From positions 10,940,725 through 11,004,724 of the forward strand of contig NC_083344.1 of assembly GCF_019175385.1 (NCBI RefSeq): a stretch of 64,000 nucleotides of DNA, read 5' to 3'. The notes under the pieces are model-generated. The model did not search any database, was not told the DNA's origin, and saw nothing but the letters and a program-made list of their open reading frames with translations. A program made the translations under genes and the position numbers. Positions 12,541 through 24,318 of the stretch are shown in pieces. How positions within the stretch are numbered: the first letter of the stretch is position 1; each line of letters begins with the position of its first letter. The stretch is from Lycium barbarum (lineage: Eukaryota; Streptophyta; Magnoliopsida; Solanales; Solanaceae).

Positions 12541-13317
12541 ATGGTGACAAACTTATAGACGATGTTCCCCTTAAGAATCAGATCCCACTTCATTTGTTTC
12601 AAGGCACCCACAACATGTTAGCAAAAAAATACACTGAAAGACCAAGTTACCCACTAAAGGGTTCTTCAATCACATCACATATCAATCTTCCAATTCTTAC
12701 CCCTTAATCACAACATACTTCTCATCACTTATAGGAACATATCCATCATGCTCTCATATCATCAACATATCTTCCGCCTTTTGGCATCATAAAAAAAGAA
12801 ATAGACCACAGCCAGTAAGAGGTACAAGCACAACATATTATGAGCAAAAAAATACGATCAGGCGAGCAATAGTGCACGAGAACAACGTAATAGCCCAAAA
12901 ATAAATAGTAGTTCAAATAGTGTAAGCATATGTTAAATAAACTACTATTGTACCAGTCAGAAAGAGAGAAGTCGGACATGGGGGAGGGGGGGGGGGGGGG
13001 GGGACAAGGACTGCAGGGAAATGCCAGGGACTTGTTACTGGGGATGATCCAGATCGTGAAGAATTTTGTTAATTTTTTCAATGTGTGAACCCTGACCTGG
13101 AGCATTTGGTTCCTAAGATCTTCCACCTTAGCTTTCAACTGATCCTTTAGAAGGGCGTTCTCAGCCTTCAGCTATTGAATTTCTGCACTGGCTGCCTTTA
13201 GTGCTTCAGTTAGGATAGGAATGATGGAACCCGCTCCTTCAGCCACACACTCACAGTCTTTCAGAGTAGCTCCGGAGAGTAAGTTCTCTTTTGTCCCTAA
13301 GGTAGCTTTTCCAGTTC

Positions 13318-13797
13318 TTACATTGAAATGCCCAAGCACTTTGTTAAGAGAAAGCTATAAGGAAGACCAGGTTCATTTTCCCCCATGCTCACTGCATTGA
13401 TCATATGTTTGATCATGATAGCTGGAAGATTGATTCGTTCAAAGACTGATAGGACTTCCATGAATACCAAATGTGTCGTAGTGACACTGCCATTTCCTCC
13501 AATTTTCGGTATGAGTACATTGTCCACAAATTCAAAGATCAATTGGTAAGTAGGATCGAGCTCCTTTTTGGAGAGTTTTCCTGGGAAGGCTGGCATTTCT
13601 TCCTTAACGATCACATTTTTGAAAGAGATGGAAACCCTTCCAGTCACATCCCTCAGCCTTTCAACTTTTACTCCTAAAATTTCAGCTAGCACTGGTTCAG
13701 ACAAAACAAAATCTGTCACGTTCACTGTTAGAACCAAAGTATTGTCATCAAGATGACGTAGATTTGTAAACAGTTCAATCACTTCAGCTTCATACAC
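13318..13797 (-). pseudogene. Extra (env-like) ORF fragment of SIRE-type copia element
   Basis: This 159-residue open stretch begins within a longer decayed frame. The order 'LFTNLRHLDDNTLVLTVNV' then 'FVLSEPVLAEILGV' resembles the conserved block of the third ORF that SIRE-like elements carry after pol, sometimes described as env-like or as a putative plant transposon protein domain. Its function is not established. The frame is closed upstream and downstream, so this is a relic rather than a gene. Family assignment is from memory of motif style. Confidence 0.55.
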
Positions 13798-15234
13798 ACA
13801 CGAAGCCGGCGGAGTAAGAAGATGAGTTCAATCTTAAAATTCCACCATTTCCAACAGTTCTTTCATCCCATTCTCCTTTCTCAGGTTTACATCAATCAAC
13901 ATTCCAAAGATAATCTTCTGTGTTTGGAGGTGTCTCTCTCTCAGTCTACTTCCATGTCTCTTAGAGGCACTTGGTTATTTACTTGTACTTATCCTCCTCT
14001 TCTTTTCTGAAGCAGACTGAGTATCACGTTCCTCTCCTTCAGTCTTTCCCTTTGATTTCCTTTTCTTATTTTCCTTTGGCTTCACACCATTAGAGGTCTG
14101 TTTGCAGAACAAAGTATAATATCTCCATCAGAATCAACATTTTCTCTTGAGTTTTATTTTGAGGCACCTGGTGCTTCAACATAGATGGAGCACTAGGTTT
14201 TCTTCTCAGGGTGGGATACGGGTAAGATATCAGTAGCATTTTCTTCCCTGTTAAGATTTCTGATCTGTTGTCCTACAGAGTTGTCAATGTTATCCCTTCC
14301 AATTTTAACCCCTCCATTTCTTTCATCTGATTTTCTCAAAAAAAAAAGTCCGACGATAGCAGGTATACATCTGCATCACTTCCAATGAGGTCGAAAGCTA
14401 TTCTTTGGTCAAAGAAACCAGATAAGGATGTAGATTTTCTCGAAAATATTCATCTACTAGTTTCCAGAGGGACGAGTATGGGGGATTTTGGAATTGGTTC
14501 AGAGGTACTTTGGTTAGAGGAGATTGAGTGCTCTGAGGATGAAAGTTTGGAGACCATTTTGATTTGGTTTGAAAAGGGTTTGGTGATGCTTGTACATGGT
14601 GAGAATACAGAGATATGAGTTGGTTCAGACAGCCTTGTGTAAGACAAAGGAGGTAATGAGAGATTCTTATGGTCTGAAGATTTTGGTAAGTGAGGAGAGA
14701 GAAAGACAAGAGGGATGTATTTAAGGTATCCGAGATGGCGTTTTAGGACAGGTGTAACATGAGGGACAGATTGGTTCAGAAGTGAAGCGTCGATTGGAAG
14801 ATTTAAGGTTTGAATTTTGAATTAGGAGACTCTTGACCGACTTGGCACTTAAGTAGTTCAGAACATACGAAAGTGCTGAAAGGACTACTAACTTGAGTCA
14901 CAGAGAGACCGGGTGTCTAAACAATTTTGACGATGTCGAGCAACAATTCTGAAAACTTATTCACACGCTGTCCTACACCTCCCATGTGTGTATATCCCTT
15001 CTACTGTCACATCCACCTTTTGATCCAGCATTTGCATTTTCTACTTCATCATTCTACTCATCTTCCTTTTTTACTTCTGCCCGGAGTAACTGTGAATCCT
15101 GAACTACAGCATTTGACATTGAGATGTGTCCTTTCCTTTAGATTCCAAGGGCACACATCTTGCCATGAAGGCCTTGAAGAGAGACCTCTTTAACTAACCC
15201 ATGAGATTTTTGTTGCCCCTATTTGTCAGCATAG

Positions 15235-15760
15235 TTGATAGCTTTCTTTCTTCTCTCTCTCCTCAGCTTGCACACAATGTCAGTGATTGGATTTGGGAAC
15301 CCAAACCATCTTGGGTCCCTTGTAGTTATAGAAGGGATGAATCAAGCTCCTTTTAGCCCACATGGACAGCACATTTCTTCTCCTTCTCTGAGGTCTTATC
15401 ATTTGAGAGTCAACTCCTTTTGTACTTACTCCCTTTTTGATAAAATCATTATTCCTTTGAAGAGACTCAATTCTTGCTTTGCAAGACTCCTTGTAGTGAC
15501 CTGTTTGCCCACAATGAGTGCACAACTAGTTCTCAGCTGTCGTGGTGTATTTGCTGTAGGAATTTTGGGTCACCTTTTCAAAATTAAGTCCTTCCCGGCC
15601 ATTTCCCTTGCTTTTGTACTTGGAGGTGATTACATCGGAGGAACAGGTCCACTTGAGAGATTTATCAAGATCAACTTAATCCTTGTTAAGTCTTCCTTCA
15701 ACTGTTCTTTTTTCTCGATCTCAGCAGTGATATTCAGTTTTGCCCAAGTGACTTACTAGA
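15235..15760 (-). pseudogene. Copia gag C-terminal remnant with CCHC zinc knuckle
   Basis: Minus-strand translation shows a Lys-rich helical stretch (AEIEKKEQLKEDLTRI), a KYKSKGNGREGLNFEKV tract, a stop, and then a canonical CX2CX4HX4C knuckle, CTHCGQTGHYKESC. Further on comes GPKMVWVPKSNH, the gag-protease linker type seen in SIRE elements. A stop before the knuckle and at least one frameshift show decay. The protein would have bound retrotransposon RNA. Confidence 0.72.
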
Positions 15761-15879
15761 TTCATTTTTTCCTTTAAAAGATGCTTCTATATCCCTTCTC
15801 ATTTGACTTTGCAGCATGATATTTAGCTGATTGGTCTCATCGATTTGTTCCTTCAAATAATTCTTTGTCATGATTAAAA

Positions 15880-16573
15880 TTGTTGAATTTCACATCAAAA
15901 TATTACAGAAAATTTCCTGCTGTATCACATACTCCATGTTACTAAACAATCATTACAATAACCAAGCTTAGATCTACATTAACTAAAAAAACTATATGTA
16001 ATCCTATGCGTTCATACTAGACTATCTAATAGTTAAAAGAACTATTTATTTAATTATTGTTATTATTCTTATTATCATTGTTATTATTATATTGTATCGT
16101 CCACTGAAAATTAGATTTATCTTTGTTAATATTTGTAAATTGATCTTAAGAATACTTAAATACGTAATAATAGACTTATTTCATATGGGTAATCAAGGTA
16201 ATTTATCATGACTAAATGAGAACACGTAGATCACTCCTAAATGCGACAGACTAAATCAGATTTTCTTCTATCCTTTTTCCTTAATATATATACCCTTTGC
16301 GGGAAACGTTAATAAAAAAAAAAAACTTATATGCCCATCAAGGTATTTTATCACTGATGAGGATATGCAGATTATTTCTAAATGCAACGGAATAAATCTG
16401 GTTTAGCCTTGTTATTATTTGTGTTTTCAATCTTAGGAAGACTTAAATTGGTAACTTTGGACTCACTTCTTAGCGGGTTATGTTATTGGATGTATTGATT
16501 TTAATTTTGAAAACTAAATTTAGACAACTTCGTGTCGACTAAAAGAGGAAACAATACATTATAATTATCAATC
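15880..16573. other. Unassigned AT-rich stretch with a diverged tandem repeat
   Basis: No gene seen. Two related blocks (about 16195-16275 and 16325-16410) share AATCAAGGTAATTTATCA / CATCAAGGTATTTTATCA, then AGATTATTTCTAAATGC-like words, and look like an old tandem duplication of about 130 bp. Confidence 0.55.
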
Positions 16574-17483
16574 TGTAATGACCCGTTCGGTCTTTTAGGC
16601 TTTTTATCTCTTTTTTTTTTTTTTGAATTACCCTCCCGTAGTTTTATTTTGGCATTTATGACTTGCGGGGATGGGTGGTGCGATTCTCTATGCAATCGGG
16701 TGGGTTTTGATTGGTTTTGGCGATTTTAGAGGTTTCTAAGTTGAAGAAATGAAAAGGGTTGGCCAAAGTCAATATCGGGAGTATTCTCATCATTTTCAAA
16801 GTTCCGTCGATTCCACTAGTTCTGGAACGTCATTTATAACTTAGTTGAGTCCTTGGTTCAAGTCTGGAGGCGTACGGGTGTGATTTAGGTCATTTGTTGG
16901 AATTATGGATTTTGGATGTTTTGGAGTTGACCTTTTATCTGATTGTGAGCATGCCTACTTTTTCAGTCTCTTTCTTATATATATGATTTTCTAACTGTTG
17001 TCGGCCTATGATGCCTACTCAGTACATGTTGTTGTACTGATTCTACCTTGCTGCATTCTTTCTGAGTGCAGAGTTTGTGACCGGATCGACTTCTGCGCTT
17101 CCTGACTGAGTCTCGAGGCCGTCTGGCGAGCATTCCACGGTGAGCACTTGGATGGATTTGCAGCCCGGATGGCTCTATCTATTCCTGTCTTTGTATTCTA
17201 TCATTTAAACAGTATTTATGGATATTTGAGACTTGTATATTTCTAGATATTATGTAGTGGCTCTTGTACTATTCAGATCAGATTTTTGGGATTTGATGAT
17301 TTTTGGGATTTGATGTATCTTCTACACTTATTAAATTTACCTATCTATGTTATACTTATTAGTATGTAATTCTGGTTGATTGGATGTATTTTATTTATTG
17401 TTTGGTTGTGAATAAGGGACGGGTTCGCCTACTGAGGTGGGAAACAGTAGGTGCTCGCATGTTCCCCTAGTTGGGGCATGACA
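16574..17483 (+). mobile_element. 5' LTR of a Ty3/gypsy element, 910 bp
   Basis: It starts TGTAATGACCCG and ends GGGGCATGACA, followed by AGT and the tRNA-iMet primer site. A two-hairpin module (17000-17073) precedes its end by about 450 bp. The candidate target duplication before it is CAATC (16569-16573); no intact 3' LTR was found because the element is cut off at 27409. Confidence 0.88.
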
Positions 17484-17486
17484 AGT

Positions 17487-17498
17487 TGGTATCAGAGC
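17487..17498 (+). other. Primer binding site (tRNA-iMet type)
   Basis: TGGTATCAGAGC, complementary to the 3' end of initiator tRNA-Met, three bases after the LTR end. It fixes the plus-strand orientation of the gypsy element that follows. Confidence 0.92.
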
Positions 17499-19364
17499 CC
17501 TAAGTTACCCGGTCTATAAGTACAAAAGCATGTCTAGTAGAGTCTTGTGGATCGATACGATGAGCTCCATACCTATTTGCGGGAGGCTACGGAACATTCA
17601 GGAAACTTCACATTCTTTCATTCCTTCGTGCTACTTTATTCAAATTGGTATCTAGCTTTTTCTAATTGGTATCTGATCCACTTTTATTTTTTCACAGATG
17701 GTGAGGACATGAGCTACCATCAAGAGGGATGAGGTTCCAGAGCTCGCTGCTACAGCAGGCACTAGAGGACGAGCACAGGCAAGAGGTCGCAGCCGAGCTA
17801 GAGGCTGTGGACCTGCACCGGCCAGGGATGAGGCCTCTGTGGCTTGACAGAGGCGAGCACGTTCAGCCTCTACAGAGCGTCATCCTCAGAGAGCATAGAC
17901 AGCCGGGAGAGGTGAGGGACCAAACCAGACTTACCCCGATGCCATGTCTGATCAGGCATTCCAAAATATCATGGCTCGTGTACTTCTTCATCTTGACGGC
18001 CAACATGCCATAGGAGGTGCCACTACTCCAGGTGGTTCCCAGACTCGAGTGGGGGTACGGACTCCCGACCAGGGCCAGACTATGGGGATGCATCCTATTG
18101 CTGCTATGGCCTCGCGTTTATGTGTTTTTCCAGCCCCTGAGGGTGCTCCCAGACCCGTGGCAGTCCAGTCGTTGACCGTTGAGGATTAAGAGCTTGTTGG
18201 CAGGTTCTTAAAGATGGAGCCACCCAAGTTTTTGGCTTGCGTAGTGAGGATGCATACAAGTTTAATATGGAGTGTTATACCCCATTTAAAACGGGTTAAA
18301 ATAGGAGTACAACATATTGGTGATCTCTATTTATTTTATTTTAAGGAGTCGCCACCTAATTAATTTAACGGTGAATTAAGACACCTGATTTATTAACTAA
18401 GGTAAAGCTAACTAAACCTCCGTTAATGGTCTGCTCAATTAGCGTGATTCTAGGTAAGGGTTTTAGATTATCCTGAAGGGAAGGGGTTAGGCATCCTTTA
18501 GAATCCGTTAACTACGGTTTACCGATCAACTTAGGTTAATTAATTAAGGGGGGCTAAAGATGCAAATATAGCATTTAAATTTTAGGAAAAAGGGCTTGTA
18601 AATATTGGTAAGGTTTTAAAGAAAAATATAATAATGCTATTTAAAATAATGCTTATAAATGCTGCTAAGGCTTTAAATGAAAAATGCTATTTAGAATAAT
18701 ACTTATAGAAAATATGATAATTTGCATAAAAGGAAACTTCAAATACCAAAAATAAAACTTATAAATGTTGCTAAGGCTATAAATAAAAATGCTATTTAAA
18801 ATAAAATTTGCATAAAATATATAAGTAGAAGAGAATGGGGGTTTGTGCAGCGTTTTAATAAATATTTGAGATAACTCAAGTAGCGAGGTATTAATTGATT
18901 TTTGCGGTTTAGGAATATAAACAAAATACAAAAATAGCTAATGTGAGTTTTCTTTATCCATTTTTATTATTTCTTATTAATTATGCTTAGCCAAAAATAT
19001 GCATGATTTGAATAAATCTTGAAAAATTGTTTACAAACATATACTTGAGTTCATATTGGCCTATCCATTACGTTTGAATTCTTTAAGGTAGTAAGAATAA
19101 ATCATGATTCCTTTAACTCAAAAAATATGAATTTGCGCTATTGAAAATTAATTATTCTAATATATAAAAAAAATTATAGATGCTATAAATAATTTTAACA
19201 TAAAAAGGAATGAACCTATGGGACGAATTGTGAGTTTCTCTCTTAAATTTACTACCCATTATACTAAAGCTAAACCCCACTAATTTCACTAAGGAATCAT
19301 CTAAACTAAAAATAAAAGTGTTAGTCATGCATAATGGAAATCAAATACATAACGAAAAATAGAA

Positions 19365-19538
19365 GGCATGTACGCCAGTGTTTTAAAAGGCGGGGGCGTA
19401 AGGCGGGGCGTTTTACATACGCCTCGAGGCACGGGGCGTAAGCCCCATGGGTATTTAATTTTTAGTATTTCTTAAAATAATATAATTACAATAAATATTT
19501 TTAAATAAGTAAAATTACATAAAAAAAATAAAAGAAAA

Positions 19539-19607
<69 letters not shown>

Positions 19608-20150
19608 AGCGCGCTTGATGCTCACAAAAGAAATGATCAAAGCCCATTATACACCGCTTATAACTTATAATTATATATAACATAATTTTACAAGTATAAA
19701 CAATACAATGGAATAAAAGCTATTATGAAATGCAAAACAATTCTAACATTTTAACTTTCAAACACGGAAAAAAAACACAGTTTCTTAAAACACTATTACT
19801 ATCATACTATTCATTTTATCTCCCTATAAGCAAATAATCAATAAAATTTATCAATGTTACAATTAAAACATAACTTCTTCATGAACAAAAAATAAAATTA
19901 TATGATAATTCTTATACATAGGACTTATGACCAATGACAAGTGAAAATGTACAATTCCGCTATGTGTTTTTTTTTAAAAAAAAAGTGATATTCACTCTCA
20001 CGACGTTCTCAAAGAGTAAATATCCAATACTACGACTTGTTATATGAGTTACACCCAATCTTCTATTTCTATAGATGAAAAACTATTAAGTATCATTATT
20101 TTGTTAAACAATTATGAGGCTGAATGATTTAATTAAGGAATTTAAAATAT
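19365..20150. mobile_element. Secondary insertion within the Ogre-type LTR
   Basis: The sister LTR has no counterpart for this block, which starts near AGTGTTTTAAAAGGCGGGGG and is followed by AT-rich DNA. GC-rich 'ggcgtaagg' words recall a non-autonomous element type common in dicots. Exact ends and target duplication are not resolved. Confidence 0.5.
19542..19606. repeat. Compound TA/GT microsatellite
   Basis: About 21 TA units followed directly by about 11 GT units, inside the secondary insertion of the Ogre-type LTR. Confidence 0.95.
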
Positions 20151-23100
20151 AATTTGGGCCACTGCTGCAATCCTTTTCTGCCTCTGGGCTTTGGCCCAGA
20201 AACTTTTCAACACTGCTTCAAATGGACTGCAGTTCTGTTTTTTTGCTATATGGGCCTCGACCCAGAATTTTATTTGCTGCGGACAGAGCTGGTGCGAGGG
20301 AGATTACGTTGGGCTTTTAGCCCAACACCGAATGCAGAGGAAGAACGAGTCTCTCGGACTCGTATGCGATGGTCATGCATAAAATGAAAGGAAAGGATTA
20401 GTATATATTAAAGGACTAAGGCCTAAATATAGAACTTGAATTAGCACACCACATAATAAAGAACACTTAGAGAAAATGTTCAAGCCCAAAACGAAAACTA
20501 GCAGCTGAAGCTAATAACATATGAAACAGTCACTGATCCGATTAGTTAAAGACTTGTCATATTTTATCCAAACATGAGGCCAAAGCATAATTAAATTTCG
20601 ATCTCTTTTTAGGCCAACAATAGAACATAAGAGAGCATTTACAAAGCAAAACATATGGAGGAAAATTCATGACCAGGTGCTTATCTTGATGAATTAAGCG
20701 GTGAATGGTTCGGGACAAGTAGCAGATTAATGAAGAGTATGCCAAGCAAGTCAATAGTTCCAATACTTAAATAAAATACTCTCCTCCTCTACTTTTAGCT
20801 ACCCCACTAAGATCATATTTAAGCAGTAAATTTAAGTGGATTCCATAAACTTTAGCGCGTTAAACTAAACTACTCAGTTTAGGACAAACAACTTTTAAGG
20901 TTTGAGCAAGTGAAAAAAAAAATCCGCCAAACATGTAATGAACCCAAATTAGAATGAATGAAACAAAAATCTTTAGGGATATTTAATCTCATGTTGAGAA
21001 TAAGAAATGGCCAAACATCTTAAGGAAAACATTCTGTCACATAGCAGCTCGAATCAATACTTATCCCTAGGATTCATATGCTACTCATATTCTGTACATT
21101 TTGATCCCAATAATGACTAACATGCTTATGTCAACATTTAACACATGGATGCGAAAATTTTAGATTCCCATTCGGACGAAAACAAGCATGAGACCCATTT
21201 CTCTCCATTACTACCATGATAATTCGTATATCAGCTTCCTAACGTAAGACACAACAGTAAAACATGGAAAGATAGGAGAGGCTTGAGGAGATGAGGCTAT
21301 TATGCACTTAAAGTCATGCTGACTAAAGGCTAAAATGAGCATAATCAGACTAGGCAACATGCAGTCAATATGGTTTCAAGTTTTTGGGGAGCATAGTGTT
21401 CACGTTCAGTTTGACAGATCCTTCATGGCTATGTTTAAACAGCACAGACATGCATTCAAGTGTACTATGCTTAGGTGTAGACTCCTGTCTAGGGGTTCAA
21501 TCAATAAGCCACAAGTTGACAAGATAATGCACACAGGTACGTTTTGACACAGGTTTCAGATGGGATGAGCTTAATCTAATCTAATAGTGGACTTCATGCA
21601 ACAGATGGACATCTAAAAAAAAAGCACATTAACCATAAACCAAATAGATAAGCAAAGGGGTTGAACAAATCTCCATAGAACACAGAATCCAAACAGAACC
21701 ATTTAAGGTGTCACCAGCAACAAGATTTGATCAATAAGAGTGACACTAATCCCATTTAGTTTAAACAGGTTTCAATAATAAGTGAAAGTGTGGATTACAT
21801 TAAACTACTACTAACTGGATACTGAACAGAGACACGCTAAACATGCTGAACTATTAACAAGCAATCAACTAATAATGTAATTAATAAATATGCTAAATTA
21901 CACTAAATATAACTACTAATCAACTAGAAACAACCATAACATCTTAATCATACTTAGCATATTAGCAACAAAGGAACTAACTAACAACAAACTGAATGGC
22001 TATTAGTCATGCTCAAACCACTACCAATTAGAAGACTAACCATCTAGATAGGTGTACAACAATTACCCTATCCTAACATAACTACAGGAGTTTAACTAAA
22101 ATATAAATAAGCATGCAGAACTACATTAGGCTATTATAACATTTTTAAAACTACAATGGCAACCATGTATACTCTAAGCACGCTTAAAATTACTAATAGC
22201 AGACAATTAAGCTAAACAACAAACTTAAAGCACCGTGAGAAAAACAACAAATAAAACCCAAATATGACTAAATGGCGGGAAATTTACCTTCTTCGGGTGC
22301 AACGAAGTGGAGTTCGGGCCTCCGATATACCCTCGAACACTTCAAATCTCCGAGTTTGCGTAGACTCGGATGCGAAACAGTAACAGGAGCAAAAAATGAG
22401 AATAAAACAAATGATTCGACGCGTCGGATATCAAGAAAGTAGTGAGTTCATACTTTTAGGGGAAATTGAGGCGGCTAAAAAGAATCAATTTTTAGGGAAT
22501 TTCGGTGGTAAAGAAACTTATATTTTCAGAAGATTCAAGGAGGCTAAAAAGGACTCTATTTTTTTCTTAGGGGGGATTTTGTGCGGCTGAACCTTCAATT
22601 TTAGGGGGATTTTTGCGGCTGAAGAACTTCAATTTTAGGGGGATTTTTGCGGCTGAAGAACTTGTTTCTTAGGGGATTGCTGGATGACTCAAGAACCTCT
22701 AATTTTTAAGGGATTTTCCAGGGGGGTTCAAGGCGGCTCCAGCCCCTCCCCTTAACTGACTAAAAACGCGATTATTTATAGGGAAAAAAAACATCTAGGG
22801 TTCTGCTGATACTCAAAATTTGGGCGGGATTTTAAGGTTCAAACGTTCGGGTTTTGCTATGACAACGGTCAGAGATCTCAAAGAAGAGAACAAAAACAAT
22901 TAAAACGTGTACTCGAAAAATCAAAAAAGGACTGATAAGAAAAACGACGGGTTCACGATCGAACAAAAACTCATAAATGTTTTTCAGATGCAACAGAAAG
23001 GAAGAAGAAGAAAACAAACATTTAACCTCTCTCCATGGTTGAATCCGGATGAGGGAGGTACATGCATTAATTTCATTCCCCAATTCGACCATGCAAGGCC

Positions 23101-23653
23101 TGGGGGAGGCGAAATCATCTGCGATCTTCGCCATTTCCGTGAGGGGAACGTGGAGGAGAGAGAGAAGCGGAAGAGAGAGATTGGAGGGGGGGGGGGGGGG
23201 GGGGAGAGGATGATCTGTTTTCCTTAGAGTTAGGTTGGGTGAAATAAAGGAATTGGGCCGGGTCGGTTAGCGGGTAGTGGGATGGGTCGGTTCGGGTCAG
23301 TAGGCTTAGGTAGTGGGCTGAATAATATGTGGGCTGGTTGAATTAAAATGTGGGCTGAATGAAAGAAATAATTTAGGCTTCTAATTTTAAATAAAAGACC
23401 TATTTTAATTAACTATATGCTAACGTGTGCCAAAATATTACCTAGTATAAAAATACGTATTTATTAATGCTCAGATAAAAATAGGAATTACGCTGCAATA
23501 GCCGTGCAATAATATTTTGAAAGTCAACAGTAAATAAACGCTATTATTTAATTATGCGAAGATAAATGCGATGCGTGTGCATAAGCTGGTAAAAAATGCT
23601 GAAATAATAAAAATGCGAATTTATAGAAATACTGGTAATAATAATAATAACAA

Positions 23654-23691
<38 letters not shown>

Positions 23692-24318
23692 TGATGATAA
23701 CGGTGGTAGCAGTAATGGTAATAAAAATGAAAGATAATAACAGTAGTGACTACAACAAGATAATGAAACGCTGGTATTAATAAAAGTTAATAATTATAGT
23801 AAAATATAAATAATTATTTCTTAAGGTTGCCAAAAATACTAGAAGCGTAAATAGATAATTCGGAGGAAAGGTGGGACAAAATTGGGTGTCAACATGGAGA
23901 TGCATGAGAGGATCTATAAGATGTGCATTGTGGAGTCTCATGGGGTTGATTATGTGTCATTTCAGTTTCGAGGCGGCATGAAGACTTGGTAGAGGACTTT
24001 TACTGAGAGCAGACCAGTTGGTGCACCTCCACTTACTTGGACCCAGTTCCACCAGGCTTTCTTGGAGAAGTGTGTGCCGCGTACTTTGAGGGATGAGCGT
24101 AAAGATGAGTTACTTCATTTGCGATAGCGAGGTATGACCGTGTCAGAGTATGAGGCCAAATTTCTATTCTTGGCTAGGTATACTGCTTAGTTGATTCCCA
24201 CGGAGAAGGAAATGGTTCGTAGGTTTATTGATGGACTTGTATATCACCTCCATGTTGCTTGTCGTCAGTTGGTGGCTTTGGGATCTTTCTTCCAGGCAGT
24301 TGTTGATCATGCTCTGGG

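Larger units (their letters stand above)
12600..15880 (-). mobile_element. SIRE-like Ty1/copia remnant, pol not recognised
   Basis: Minus-strand reading order is a gag tail with zinc knuckle (about 15760-15280), then a Ser/Pro-rich frame (14709-14398), then an ORF with LTVNVTDFVLSEPVLAEILGV (13797-13318). The last resembles the extra ORF that follows pol in SIRE-type elements. Integrase, reverse transcriptase and RNase H are not visible between gag and that ORF, so a large deletion probably joined the two. A long G run (12980-13003) lies in its 3' region. Confidence 0.6.
18273..23894 (-). mobile_element. Solo LTR, Ogre/Tat-type, 5.6 kb, inside gag
   Basis: It has TG...CA ends and perfect 5-bp duplications TGGAG at 18268-18272 and 23895-23899; deleting the insertion rejoins the gag reading. 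It is related to the 5300-9806 LTR at both ends and in the middle (the GGGCTTTTAGCCC hairpin at about 20310-20326 and TTACCTTCTTCGGGTGCA at about 22286). It is longer mainly because of an extra insertion (about 19365-20150). TATAAATA on the minus strand at 22773-22780 is the probable promoter. A long G run (23186-23204) and an AAT tract (23655-23690) are internal. No ORF resembles a protein. Confidence 0.88.

Noticed and set aside
12746..13138. ORF of 130 codons with a proline run
   Set aside because: The proline run is the translation of a G homopolymer; the surrounding sequence is copia 3' region without consistent coding signal.
17729..18189. Overlapping ORFs of 94 and 81 codons as independent genes
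   Set aside because: They are alternate-frame pieces of the gag N-terminal region after the LTR and primer site.
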